A stretch of 64,000 bases of DNA from SIG424 sp045546695 (lineage in GTDB: Bacteria; Bacillota; Clostridia; UBA1212; UBA1255): NCBI GenBank assembly GCA_045546695.1, contig JAZQDE010000036.1, positions 49,179 through 113,178 of the forward strand, in the 5' to 3' direction. Each line of letters begins with the position of its first letter. The stretch's first letter is position 1. Shown here piece after piece: positions 32,995-41,015 of the stretch. Both the position numbers and the translations under genes were made by a program. Under the pieces are notes generated by a model. The model was not told where the DNA came from. It saw nothing but the letters and a program-made list of their open reading frames with translations, and did not search any database.

Positions 32995-33802
32995 TTGCCT
33001 CACTTTCCAGGAAATCATAAACAGCATCGAAGGTCTCTTTTTGAATTGCCATAACAAACACTTTTTTGAAGAGTCCTTCTTTAACAACCTTTGTATGTTT
33101 TTGCCCAACCTTTACTGCTTCCATGTGTTCAGACATGGGATGGAAAAGGGTTGCGGATAGGACAACATTAAACGAATCACTCGAATTATTACCATCAACT
33201 GCATTATTTGCACATTGGCCTAAAAGCTTCATCACCGCCTCTTTTTGGTGGTTGCTATCACTCATCGAGACTTTGGCGGCATTCAACGCATTTAACCACA
33301 GGCTGGTATTAGAATCATTCAAACGTGTTTTTAGGTCATTTTTCGCAGTGTTGATTAGTCCAACCGCAGCAGACGATGCATTTTTCTGTCCTTTTTGGAT
33401 TGCTCCGGATTTAACTTCTGCTATCCATAATTCATTGGTTGCAGTTTCAAACAGAGCAACATCATACCCTTTTTTGAAACTACGTTCCTCCATATTGAAA
33501 AATAGAGATGCTGTTGTAAAGCGTCCTTCAATCTCCAAAACGACATGTACAAGCAACTCTCCAATCATACCCTTTTTACGATCTTCGGAAGCATCTTTAT
33601 TTGTTTTGTACCTTTTAACAAACTCTTTCACCGTTTCCTTATAGGAGTAAATTTTGAGCGATGATTGAGCCTGATCCGCTCCATGGCAAACGGCAACCAA
33701 TCTATTGCGAATTTCCTGCTTTAGTTCGTCCGAGAGTGCCTCAATGAAATAGATAATATAATCAGAATAATCTTCTTTAATTACGCCCCTAATCAATTCC
33801 AT
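32981..33802 (-). CDS. hamA: HamA-like nuclease (DUF1837 type, Hachiman defence)
   Basis: 273 residues from the ATG at 33802, preceded by GAGAGGGG; a TTG start 21 bp upstream is less likely. The core GMIGELLVHVVLE, GYDVALFE and LWIAEVKSG gives E82, D114, E129 and K131, a PD-(D/E)XK nuclease arrangement. The order hamA-hamB with a 14-bp overlap is the standard Hachiman layout. Related AbpA/AbpB systems have the same architecture and cannot be excluded. Confidence 0.72.
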   Translation of the reverse strand: MELIRGVIKEDYSDYIIYFIEALSDELKQEIRNRLVAVCHGADQAQSSLKIYSYKETVKEFVKRYKTNKDASEDRKKGMIGELLVHVVLEIEGRFTTASLFFNMEERSFKKGYDVALFETATNELWIAEVKSGAIQKGQKNASSAAVGLINTAKNDLKTRLNDSNTSLWLNALNAAKVSMSDSNHQKEAVMKLLGQCANNAVDGNNSSDSFNVVLSATLFHPMSEHMEAVKVGQKHTKVVKEGLFKKVFVMAIQKETFDAVYDFLESEANDEV

Positions 33803-33866
33803 TATACCCCTCTCTTCTGACAAACTTTTCCTGTAATTTTTCGCTTAAATTCCTTCAAAAATCATT

Positions 33867-34127
33867 TTATAATATTAACGTTTTCCATCTTTTGTAAAAT
33901 TCATTGTATCCAAACGCAAAAGCTGTGTCGCACCCGAGTAGCCCTTGAATAAGAGCGTTAGCCGTTTTTTCGTCTTTAGAAGAATAAGCCTTATTAAAAA
34001 CTCCGTTGCGTCTTAAATTCAGCGCAGATATTTCTTTACCATAGCCGGCGGCCACCCAATTGAATCGCTGTATAGCATTTTGGATATTGCCTACGTTTAA
34101 CAACCCTTGTCCCACATTATACTTCAT
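33867..34127 (-). CDS. Small hypothetical protein, possibly a fragment
   Basis: 86 residues, with no domain recognised and no ribosome-binding site ahead of the ATG. The hamAB promoter overlaps its last codons. It may be the tail of a gene cut when the neighbouring 69-bp repeat formed. Confidence 0.35.
   Translation of the reverse strand: MKYNVGQGLLNVGNIQNAIQRFNWVAAGYGKEISALNLRRNGVFNKAYSSKDEKTANALIQGLLGCDTAFAFGYNEFYKRWKTLIL
33869..33898 (-). promoter_or_regulatory. Candidate promoter of hamAB
   Basis: TTTACA (33893-33898), 18 bp, TATTAT (33869-33874), about 66 bp upstream of the hamA ATG. Confidence 0.45.
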
Positions 34128-34179
34128 AAAATATTATTTGACAATTAATGGGTAAAAAATGACCATTTTCTGGATTTTT

Positions 34180-34313
34180 CACACTCACCCCACAACACCT
34201 CATATACACCTTCATATTCCGGATGCGCTCCTTGCCGTCGAAATGCTTCTTTTTACCGACCCATCCCGGCAGAGGAAACATCGTCAAGCAGTAGCCGTCC
34301 TCGCTGAAGATTA
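34180..34313 (-). pseudogene. C-terminal fragment of the 112-residue protein family
   Basis: Encodes YCLTMFPLPGWVGKKKHF and the RIRNMKVYMRCCG end found in the gene at 28439. Homology fades upstream of about 34313, just before the ATPase stop, so only the last third of the gene survives. Confidence 0.75.
34186..34254. repeat. 69-bp direct repeat, right copy
   Basis: Exact duplicate of 28445-28513. Recombination between the copies would delete 5.7 kb containing hamAB, the stem-loop cluster and the transposase remnant. Confidence 0.9.
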
Positions 34314-34324
34314 CATCAAAGTTT

Positions 34325-35662
34325 TCAAATCTCCATCGCATTTTCATCGAGCAAAAACTGTTCAATACCGACATAGAGAATACCGTCTTCATCGTGCCAG
34401 GGCATGATGTTGTCTTTGACTACAACGATTTTCTTAAAGGAGTCGCCGACACGCTTTAAGGAATGGACCTCCTGCTCGCGTTTCTCCTCATCAGCGACGG
34501 TTAACGCTGACTGGATATAATACTTTTTGCTGCCCTTATTCGCAACAAAATCGATTTCGAGCTGAGTGCGTTTGCTTTTCTTCTCCGCATCCTTATAGCA
34601 ATACTCAACCACACCGACGTCTACAGTGAAATCACGACAGCAAAGCTCGTTGTAAATAATGTTTTCCATAATGTGATTTTCTTCTTGCTGACGGAAATTC
34701 AATCTTGCATTGCGAAGTCCCACGTCGCTGAAATAGTATTTAAGCGGTGAGCCGATATATTTTCTTCTCTTAACATCATAACGCTCGGCTTTGTAGAGCA
34801 GGAACGCATCGATAAAAAAATCAAGATATCTGTTAATGGTAAGTGTGCCAATATTCATCTGCCTGGCACTCTTGAAGGTGTTAGCGATCTTATTGGCATT
34901 GGTAAGTGAGCCAATCGAAGACGAAACGATGTTGAGAATATCGTCAAGCACCGATTTTTCGTACGCAAGCTTGTTTCTCTCCATAATGTCGCTGATATAG
35001 ATTGTATCAAAAAGTGATTGCAGATACTTTGCTTTTTCATCGTGGTTCTTTTTGGCCATTACGAGGGGAAGACCGCCGTAGGTATAATACTCCTGCCAGG
35101 CGTAGCGCTTTTCACCATCAAAAGCATTGTAAAACTCCGCAAAGGAAAGCGGATTCACGCGAATCTCATCTCCTCGTCCGCGGAACTCGGTGAGAATGTC
35201 AGAAGACAGCATTTTAGAGTTACTGCCGGTCACATACAAGTCAATATTGTCGCGTTTCATAAGCCCGAGCACAACGTCCACGAAGCCGATCTTATCCTCA
35301 ACCCCTTCGATGTACGGATTCTGAATTGTAACGACTTTCTGAATCTCGTCAAGGAAGACGTAATAAGTCATGCTCTCGTCCTTGGCAAGACTGCGGATAT
35401 GCTTGCCGAGCTCAATGGGATTACGATATCTGATATTCTCGTCATCATCAAGCGCGAGGCAGATAATACATTCCTCCGCAACGCCAATTGACTTCAAGTA
35501 GTCTTTATATATGTTGAACAGCAGATAGGATTTACCGCATCTTCTGATACCGGTAATAACCTTGACTAAGCCGTTCTCCTTTTTGCTGATTAATTTTTGG
35601 AGATACTTTTTTCTTTCAATCACAGCACATACCTCATCGAACAATTTTGCGTATTTACGCAT
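34325..35662 (-). CDS. AAA ATPase with C-terminal DUF4143 (PD-(D/E)XK-like) domain
   Basis: 445 residues. Walker A GIRRCGKSYLL, Walker B YYVFLDEIQK, sensor VTGSNSKML and an arginine-rich FRGRGDEIRVNPLSF strand define the AAA_14 domain; the last 110 residues (IEYN/ELCC then TQLEIDFVANKG and YYIQSALT) form DUF4143, which often retains a nuclease-like fold. Role unknown; the family is common in mobile islands. The longest frame starts at 35662; a GTG at 35623 with GAGGT 7 nt upstream is an attractive alternative and would remove the part encoded by the 23-bp repeat. Confidence 0.85.
   Translation of the reverse strand: MRKYAKLFDEVCAVIERKKYLQKLISKKENGLVKVITGIRRCGKSYLLFNIYKDYLKSIGVAEECIICLALDDDENIRYRNPIELGKHIRSLAKDESMTYYVFLDEIQKVVTIQNPYIEGVEDKIGFVDVVLGLMKRDNIDLYVTGSNSKMLSSDILTEFRGRGDEIRVNPLSFAEFYNAFDGEKRYAWQEYYTYGGLPLVMAKKNHDEKAKYLQSLFDTIYISDIMERNKLAYEKSVLDDILNIVSSSIGSLTNANKIANTFKSARQMNIGTLTINRYLDFFIDAFLLYKAERYDVKRRKYIGSPLKYYFSDVGLRNARLNFRQQEENHIMENIIYNELCCRDFTVDVGVVEYCYKDAEKKSKRTQLEIDFVANKGSKKYYIQSALTVADEEKREQEVHSLKRVGDSFKKIVVVKDNIMPWHDEDGILYVGIEQFLLDENAMEI
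35635..35657. repeat. 23-bp direct repeat, left copy
   Basis: TCATCGAACAATTTTGCGTA plus TTT, repeated exactly at 35708-35730. It covers the 5' end of the ATPase frame. Confidence 0.9.
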
Positions 35663-35706
35663 TTTATGTTCATGTTATAGCATATCACTGCAAGCAAGTC
35701 AATATT

Positions 35707-36229
35707 TCATCGAACAATTTTGCGTATTTCTACATATGCGTAGTAGATATAATAATAACTTGTTATGTAGACCACGAACAGCGCCACCACCGACAACGGG
35801 TAGAGCACGCGGTGTCCTTTTACGAGATTAAAAACGATATCGTACGGCGTTCCGTCACCACGCGACAGAAACATATAGTTGCAGTCCACAAATATGTTGG
35901 CAATGTAGGCGGCCACGCAAAATCCGCCGAGAATGCCGGTTGTGATTAGGATGTTTCTTTTTTTCATGCTTGCCATTCCGGAAATCATAATGTAGAGCGC
36001 CGCAAAGCCGGCGATACAGTGCGTTATGCCGGACACCACGTTGTCAAAAGACAATACCGGATAGCTCGCATAATTGTTGCCGGCAAAGTATGTACCGAGC
36101 ACTGCTCCGAGCAGGCCGAAGATCATTACAAAATCCAGGGAAGCTTCTTTTATTCTGCCCCATTATCACGGCGCACAGTACCATCGCAATAGTAAGAAAC
36201 GTGACGAATGTAAGATGTTGCCATGACAT
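35707..36229 (-). pseudogene. YwaF/TMEM164-like membrane protein with a frameshift
   Basis: Two frames join into one protein: MSWQHLTFVTFLTIAMVL from ATG 36229, then, after one extra base near 36164-36168, ASLDFVMIFGLLGAVLGTYF and four further helices including NVVSGITHCIAGFAALYI. The order and the SHC/THC-type helix resemble TIGR02206 membrane proteins (six to seven helices). Removing one base gives about 173 residues, somewhat short, and the C-terminus is built from the 23-bp repeat, so the 3' end may have been replaced when the island inserted. Confidence 0.6.
35708..35730. repeat. 23-bp direct repeat, right copy
   Basis: Exact copy of 35635-35657, here forming the last codons and stop of the adjoining membrane-protein gene. 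The two copies are 50 bp apart. Confidence 0.9.
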
Positions 36230-36368
36230 ATATCCTTCAGCAGCACGGTTATACCCGTCGAAACAAAAAAACTCTCCTATACTCCTTTGCGTTCCGCCCT
36301 CTTGATAGATTTTTTAAATACTCTATTCCATTATATACAATAAAAAATAATATACAACATTTATTTTT

Positions 36369-36902
36369 TTAGAGCTTTTTAATGATTTTCTTCATTTTTT
36401 CCACCGGAAACGGTGCCGCCCATCCCATATATTGGCCGACAGAAACGACAGTTTCTGTAAGTTCGTTTTCCCCGGCCGGGACGCGTACAGTGTCGCCGAT
36501 TTGCAGGCAAAGGTCGCCACACATATAATGATACACTTGAGATACGTTCCTGAGGGCCACGCCGCAGATGGTGTAGACTTCCATATTCTGGGAGGCCGGG
36601 GCCGGGTTTTCGGCGGGGGCCGGGGCCGGGTTTTCGGCGGGTGCCGGGGCGGGTGCGGGCGCGGGCTCGTCGTCATCCTCATCGTCATCCTCATCGTCAC
36701 CCTCGCTTATGTCCTCCGCGTCAGGGTCCTCGTCCTCGTCATCATACTCGTCGTCATCATCGTCCTCATCATAAGAAGAACAATTGCCGCCGTCCGCGTT
36801 CGTTATTTCCTCGAAAATGTTGTAGGCCAGGAATTTTTCTGTGAAGCTCACTTCTCCATCTCCATTAAAATCAAACAATCCACCTGATTTGCTAGCAAAC
36901 AT
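36369..36902 (-). CDS. EF-hand/acidic/Pro-Ala-repeat protein with PriA-like end domain
   Basis: 177 residues in four parts. Residues 1-33 hold a dockerin/EF-hand-like loop, DFNGDGEVSFTEK. Residues 40-78 are almost only Asp and Glu. Residues 79-105 are PAPAPAENPAP repeats. The end (VYTICGVALRNVSQVYHYMC, then LQIGDTVRVPAGENELTE and FPVEKMKKIIKKL) resembles the small beta-barrel found at the N-terminus of PriA and in clostridial proteins of unknown role. No signal peptide. GAGGGAG lies 7 nt before the ATG. Function unknown. Confidence 0.6.
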   Translation of the reverse strand: MFASKSGGLFDFNGDGEVSFTEKFLAYNIFEEITNADGGNCSSYDEDDDDDEYDDEDEDPDAEDISEGDDEDDDEDDDEPAPAPAPAPAENPAPAPAENPAPASQNMEVYTICGVALRNVSQVYHYMCGDLCLQIGDTVRVPAGENELTETVVSVGQYMGWAAPFPVEKMKKIIKKL

Positions 36903-37008
36903 TTGCTTCTCCCTCTTTACAAGATCCTTATGTGTACATTATACGCCGGATGGCAGTTTTTGGAATTAGTGAAAAGTGTAAAAATTGGGATATTTGCCTT
37001 GGTTGCTT

Positions 37009-37022
37009 GCTTGTCCACAGCC
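37009..37022 (+). repeat. Solitary core of the dispersed repeat family
   Basis: GCTTGTCCACAGCC differs at one position from the core of the array at 18214-18685. No flanking modules are evident, apart from a GTGAAAAG a little upstream. Confidence 0.5.
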
Positions 37023-37046
37023 TGTACCTTGCGGCCACTCTCGCTA

Positions 37047-37397
37047 TCAGCGAACCTTCCCCCACTCGCTCTCCTTGAAGCCGACCAGCACAACGCCGGG
37101 GCCGATCAGCAGCGGTCTTTTCACCAACATGCCGTCGGTGGCAAGCAGGCGCAGGCATTCTTCGTCTGACATAGAAGGCAGCTTGTCCTTCAGCTCTAAA
37201 GATTTATACAGCAAGCCGCTTGTATTGAAAAAACGCTTAATAGGAAGCCCGCTCTGGCGGTACCATGTGCTGAGTTCTTCATAAGACGGGCGGTCGGATT
37301 TAATGTCGCGAAGCTCATAAGCAATGCCATTTTCTTCCAGCCAACGCTGCGCCTTCTGGCAAGTTGTACATTTTGGATAACAAATAAAATCAAACAT
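37047..37397 (-). CDS. ArsC/Spx-family thioredoxin-fold protein
   Basis: 116 residues. The N-terminal YPKCTTCQKAQRWLEENG has the CXXC redox pair (C10, C13) and RDIKSDRPSYEEL follows; KRPLLIG with the basic residue before the cis-Pro is typical. Members are arsenate reductase-like or Spx-like regulators that bind RNA polymerase; the short YffB-like type is most similar. GGAG at 6-7 nt. Which activity it has cannot be told. Confidence 0.85.
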   Translation of the reverse strand: MFDFICYPKCTTCQKAQRWLEENGIAYELRDIKSDRPSYEELSTWYRQSGLPIKRFFNTSGLLYKSLELKDKLPSMSDEECLRLLATDGMLVKRPLLIGPGVVLVGFKESEWGKVR

Positions 37398-37424
37398 ATA
37401 TTACTCCTTTCGGGTGACACTCAA

Positions 37425-37691
37425 CTATATAATTAATTGTGACATAACTTCCAAAAAAAGGCAACAAAAAACGGGCCTGAGCCCGTTTTTTGTTGCCTTT
37501 TTGACGATAACCAGATTAAAAGCGTCAGTGTCGTTTTCCAGGGCATTGCCGGAAATTCTGACACAGCCGTATTCTACGTCTTCCTTAAGCGTCGCCTTGC
37601 CCTCGAGCACGACTTCAATAGTATTCTTATCTATAAACTTTACGGATTTGACTTTTTTACCCTCCAGTACCTGTGAAACACTGATTTTCAC
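37425..37691 (-). CDS. Small protein coupled to the beta-helix lipoprotein
   Basis: 88 residues if read to the stop. The GTG start overlaps the preceding stop as GTGA, so it is translationally coupled. The first 60 residues (KISVSQVLEGKKVKSVKFID, EVVLEGKATLKEDVEYGC) look like a small beta-rich domain. The last 25 codons run through a 22-bp perfect terminator stem, so the original C-terminus has probably been replaced or extended. Function unknown. Confidence 0.5.
   Translation of the reverse strand: MKISVSQVLEGKKVKSVKFIDKNTIEVVLEGKATLKEDVEYGCVRISGNALENDTDAFNLVIVKKATKNGLRPVFCCLFLEVMSQLII
37455..37502. terminator. Bidirectional terminator with a 22-bp perfect stem
   Basis: Two 22-nt arms (37455-37476 and 37481-37502) pair perfectly around CTGA, with A-rich and T-rich ends on both strands and GGGC/GCCC at the apex. 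It stops transcription of the lipoprotein operon and lies inside the 3' end of its second frame. Confidence 0.9.
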
Positions 37692-39586
37692 CAGCGTCCC
37701 GGACGTCCGCCACCGGGGCCGCCCGAACCTGAGCCGGGGTTCATACCGCCGGGACCCATACCGCCACCGCCACCGTTTCCGATTGTTGTAAGAATGGAAG
37801 ATATTGTAAATTCCGCAACAAGTGTGCCGGAAGAGGTGCTTCCTGTGTACAGACCGTACGTTTCACCCTTTACAAGCAGAGGGGAAGAAATAATCACCGC
37901 CTGGTACTGCTTTTCAGGCTCAAATCTGATGATTGTTTCGCCGTCGGAATTTACGATAGCAAGTTCATTCATAGATGAATTCAACGTAGCAACCACCGTG
38001 CATTGGGTAGAATTCGTAGACGGTGTCTCAAGCATATTGCTCGTGCCGGCACCAATCAAAGTGCCGCCTGTTACCAGAATCTGGTAGCCGCCGTCGCCGC
38101 TGTCCAGAATACCGTTGCCACCGTTTGTAGGGCCGTGTACAACCGTAGTGCCACCACTTATTGTCATATTTCCATTTGAATCCAGGCCGTCGCCCGAAGC
38201 ATCAACGAATATATTTCCGCCACTGATGTTCAGCTCGCAAGTCGCAGCCGAACCAATCGAGCCCACCGAGCCCGCCGAGCCCCACGAACCGGGTCTGCCC
38301 ATACCGCCGGGACCGCCCATGCCCATGCCGCCGGTGCCGTTTGACGCATTAAAGCCGTCGTCACTCGCAACGACAGAAACATTTCCGCCCTCGACGTTGA
38401 TCACGCACGCTTCAATGCCCTCGTACGAGCGCGTAACTGAAATATCGCCCGCCTTTATACATATTTTGTTATCAGCATGAATGCCGTCGTCCTTTGCAGA
38501 CAAAGTAATCACGCCGCCAATAATATCCAGAAAATCATTCGCGTGGAGTGTGTCGTCAGATGAAGACATCACGTCGACAGTGCCGCCGGCAATCAGCATC
38601 GCGTTATCGGATTTGATACCCTTAAGAGAAGCATTCACAAGCACGCTGCCGTCGTAAATCGCAACAGTCGTCACCGCCTGAATACCGTCCTCCCTTGAAT
38701 TTACCACAATCTTGCCGCCGCAAATGCACACGAAGCCCTTCTTCGCGTCGTTTTCCTTAGAAGATTTGATGCCGTCGCCCTCCGAGTCAACAGTAATATT
38801 GGCATTGCGGATAACAACAAAGTCGTTACCTTTAATACCATTATTTACCGCCTCAACCTTAAGCTCTGCATTAATAATCTTAAGCTCATCTTTGCAAGAC
38901 AGGCCGTTATTAAAATTACCATCTATTTCCAGCGTGCCGCTGCCATTAATTGTAAGACTTTTTTTGCTGAAAAGCGCGCCGTTCGGCTCGTAGCTGACCT
39001 CGCCCGTCGTCTCGTCCGTTTCAGTTGAAGCCTTGCTGTAATTGTCAGTATCTGCCAGCTTGTTCACCGTACCGCATGCAACAGTGATAACAACTTTTTT
39101 ACCATTATTCAGATATACCGGCGCGTTATCCGAACAAGTAACATCAATACCATTGAAGATAAGGCGCACCTGATTTTCACCGGCCTCAACGTAAATCTGG
39201 CCGTCAGAAAGCTTGCCGGACAAAACATACGTGCCGCCGGCAGTGATTTTAACAATAGTCTGGTTGTTTTCAGTGAAAACAGACACATTTTCGCTGTCTG
39301 AGCTCGTCGCAGCATCTTCAAGAGTTATTCTCACAAAGTCAGACGAAGAAAAATCAACGGCGTCTTTTTCATCAAAATCACTATAATCGACATTCACGCC
39401 TGAAGTAACGCCGGCGAGCAGAACCTGCGGGTCCGTCGTCTCCTGCGAAGGCGCATCGGTCGGAGTATTTTCATCAAAAAGACCGTCGATATCAGAAGCC
39501 ATTTTACCTGAGCAGCCTGTGAAAATGAGGTTCGCTGTCAATACCAGAGCAACCAGAAAAACAAATATTTTTTTAGATTTCTGCAA
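37688..39586 (-). CDS. Beta-helix carbohydrate-binding lipoprotein (Cthe_2159-like)
   Basis: 632 residues from the TTG at 39586 (AGAGGTG upstream); a GTG three codons earlier is an alternative. Lipobox IFTGC (about C25) is followed by a disordered Thr/Ser stretch and then a right-handed beta-helix with many repeated turns such as INGSGTLEIDGNFNNG, GNDFVVIRNANITVDSEGDG and SAKDDGIHADNKICIKAGD. The DG-rich turns resemble the calcium- and polygalacturonate-binding Cthe_2159 family. The C-terminus and an internal loop are Gly/Met/Pro-rich repeats (GGMGMGGPGGMG). Probably a surface polysaccharide-binding protein. Confidence 0.8.
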   Translation of the reverse strand: MQKSKKIFVFLVALVLTANLIFTGCSGKMASDIDGLFDENTPTDAPSQETTDPQVLLAGVTSGVNVDYSDFDEKDAVDFSSSDFVRITLEDAATSSDSENVSVFTENNQTIVKITAGGTYVLSGKLSDGQIYVEAGENQVRLIFNGIDVTCSDNAPVYLNNGKKVVITVACGTVNKLADTDNYSKASTETDETTGEVSYEPNGALFSKKSLTINGSGTLEIDGNFNNGLSCKDELKIINAELKVEAVNNGIKGNDFVVIRNANITVDSEGDGIKSSKENDAKKGFVCICGGKIVVNSREDGIQAVTTVAIYDGSVLVNASLKGIKSDNAMLIAGGTVDVMSSSDDTLHANDFLDIIGGVITLSAKDDGIHADNKICIKAGDISVTRSYEGIEACVINVEGGNVSVVASDDGFNASNGTGGMGMGGPGGMGRPGSWGSAGSVGSIGSAATCELNISGGNIFVDASGDGLDSNGNMTISGGTTVVHGPTNGGNGILDSGDGGYQILVTGGTLIGAGTSNMLETPSTNSTQCTVVATLNSSMNELAIVNSDGETIIRFEPEKQYQAVIISSPLLVKGETYGLYTGSTSSGTLVAEFTISSILTTIGNGGGGGMGPGGMNPGSGSGGPGGGRPGRW

Positions 39587-39650
39587 GACAAACACCTCTG
39601 AATAATTATTTTACAAAAAAATTATAAATACGCTCTTTGTCTTTTATTTG

Positions 39651-40151
39651 TCATTTTTTTACGTATTCAGTGAAATAAAAATTACATTCCTGCCCATCTG
39701 ATTCAGAATGAACGAGCTCGCTTACCTTGTCAAGCTGCCATGCCGGATCCTCATCAAGGTTGGGAAAATACGCGTCTTTTACGTATGATTTCTCAAATTT
39801 TGTAACGTATGCGCGGTCGCAATACGGCAGCATCTGCTTGTAAACACTGGCGCCGCCGATAACAAAAACGTCCTCGGAGGCATACTGTCTTGAAATCTCA
39901 ACAGCCTCGTCGATGCTGTGTGCAACGATTGCGCCCTCCGGTGCGTAGTCGGCAGACGGATGAAGCACGATGTTTACTCTGTTTTTAAGAACTCTGCCGC
40001 CGGGAAAAGTTGCCAGCGTGTTTGAGCCGAGGATAACGACTTTGCCTGTCGTCAGAGCGGCGAAGTTTTTAAGATCATCTTTTGAACGAACGAGCAGGTC
40101 GCCTTTGTAGCCGATGCCCCATTCTTTATCTACAGCAACAATTAGATTCAT
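39651..40151 (-). CDS. folA: Dihydrofolate reductase
   Basis: 166 residues. NLIVAVDKEWGIGYKGDLL at the N-terminus, VVILGSNTLATFPGGRVL and DVFVIGGASVYKQMLPYCD are the conserved NADPH/folate-binding blocks. It regenerates tetrahydrofolate used up by the thymidylate synthase encoded 15 bp upstream, a common folate operon pair. Confidence 0.95.
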   Translation of the reverse strand: MNLIVAVDKEWGIGYKGDLLVRSKDDLKNFAALTTGKVVILGSNTLATFPGGRVLKNRVNIVLHPSADYAPEGAIVAHSIDEAVEISRQYASEDVFVIGGASVYKQMLPYCDRAYVTKFEKSYVKDAYFPNLDEDPAWQLDKVSELVHSESDGQECNFYFTEYVKK

Positions 40152-40166
40152 TTTATGTACTCTCCT

Positions 40167-40997
40167 TTAAATAGCAACTTCAAAACGGCCGACCTTTTCA
40201 CCGTGAACGTAGTTTTCAACAGTAAAGCTGTCTGGTGTAAACCGGTAAAAATCTTTGATTGATTTGTCTAAAGTAACCTTCGGCGCGTCGTATGCCTCGC
40301 GGTTGATGAGCTCTTCTACAATCGGAATGTGTCTGTCGTAGATGTGGGCGTCGGCGATAACGTGAACGAGCTCGCCGGGCTCTAAATCTGACACCTGAGC
40401 GAACATGTAAACGAGCGCTGCGTACTGGGCAACGTTCCAGGCATTGGCAGCGAGCATATCCTGCGAACGCTGGTTGAGGATTGCGCAGAGTTTGCCGCCT
40501 ACTACATTAAAAGTCATGCTGTATGCGCAAGGATAAAGTGCCATTTCATGTAAATCCTGGAAATTATATAAGTTTGTCATGATGCGGCGGCTTGCGGGGT
40601 TGTGCTTAAGGTCGTAAAGAACTCTGTCAACCATGTCAAACTCGCCCTCTTTATACTTGTGTTTTACGCCCATCTGGTATCCGTACGCCTTGCCGATTGA
40701 GCCCGTCTCGTCAGCCCAGCTGTCCCAGATATGGCTGCCAAGATCGTTAATATTATTTGACTTTTTCTGCCAGATCCAGAGAATCTCGTCGATAGCGGCA
40801 GAGAGCTTAATCGGTCTGATTGTTATGAGTGGAAACTCTTTGCTGAGATCGTATCTGTTTACCACACCGAATTTTTTAATTGTGTATGCAGGTGTGCCGT
40901 CCGGCCACTTTGGTCTGACATTTCCTTCCGTAACTTTAACGCCATTTTCAATAATGTCTCTGCAGGTGTTGATAAAAGCTATGTCTGCGCTACTCAT
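40167..40997 (-). CDS. thyA: Thymidylate synthase
   Basis: Converts dUMP to dTMP with methylene-tetrahydrofolate. 276 residues from the ATG at 40997, with GGAGGG about 7 nt upstream; the frame open to 41012 begins in the ribosome-binding site. The catalytic Cys is in ALYPCAYSMTFN, and QRSQDMLAANAWNVAQYA and HIYDRHIPIVEE are the phosphate- and dUMP-binding blocks. The Cys context differs from the usual LPPCH, as in a clostridial subgroup. Operon with folA. Confidence 0.93.
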   Translation of the reverse strand: MSSADIAFINTCRDIIENGVKVTEGNVRPKWPDGTPAYTIKKFGVVNRYDLSKEFPLITIRPIKLSAAIDEILWIWQKKSNNINDLGSHIWDSWADETGSIGKAYGYQMGVKHKYKEGEFDMVDRVLYDLKHNPASRRIMTNLYNFQDLHEMALYPCAYSMTFNVVGGKLCAILNQRSQDMLAANAWNVAQYAALVYMFAQVSDLEPGELVHVIADAHIYDRHIPIVEELINREAYDAPKVTLDKSIKDFYRFTPDSFTVENYVHGEKVGRFEVAI

Positions 40998-41015
40998 TTT
41001 GTTTCCCTCCAAATT

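Noticed and set aside
32995..33108. Longer hamB start
   Set aside because: The extra 38 codons lie entirely within hamA in another frame, and the start at 32994 has GTGAGG upstream.
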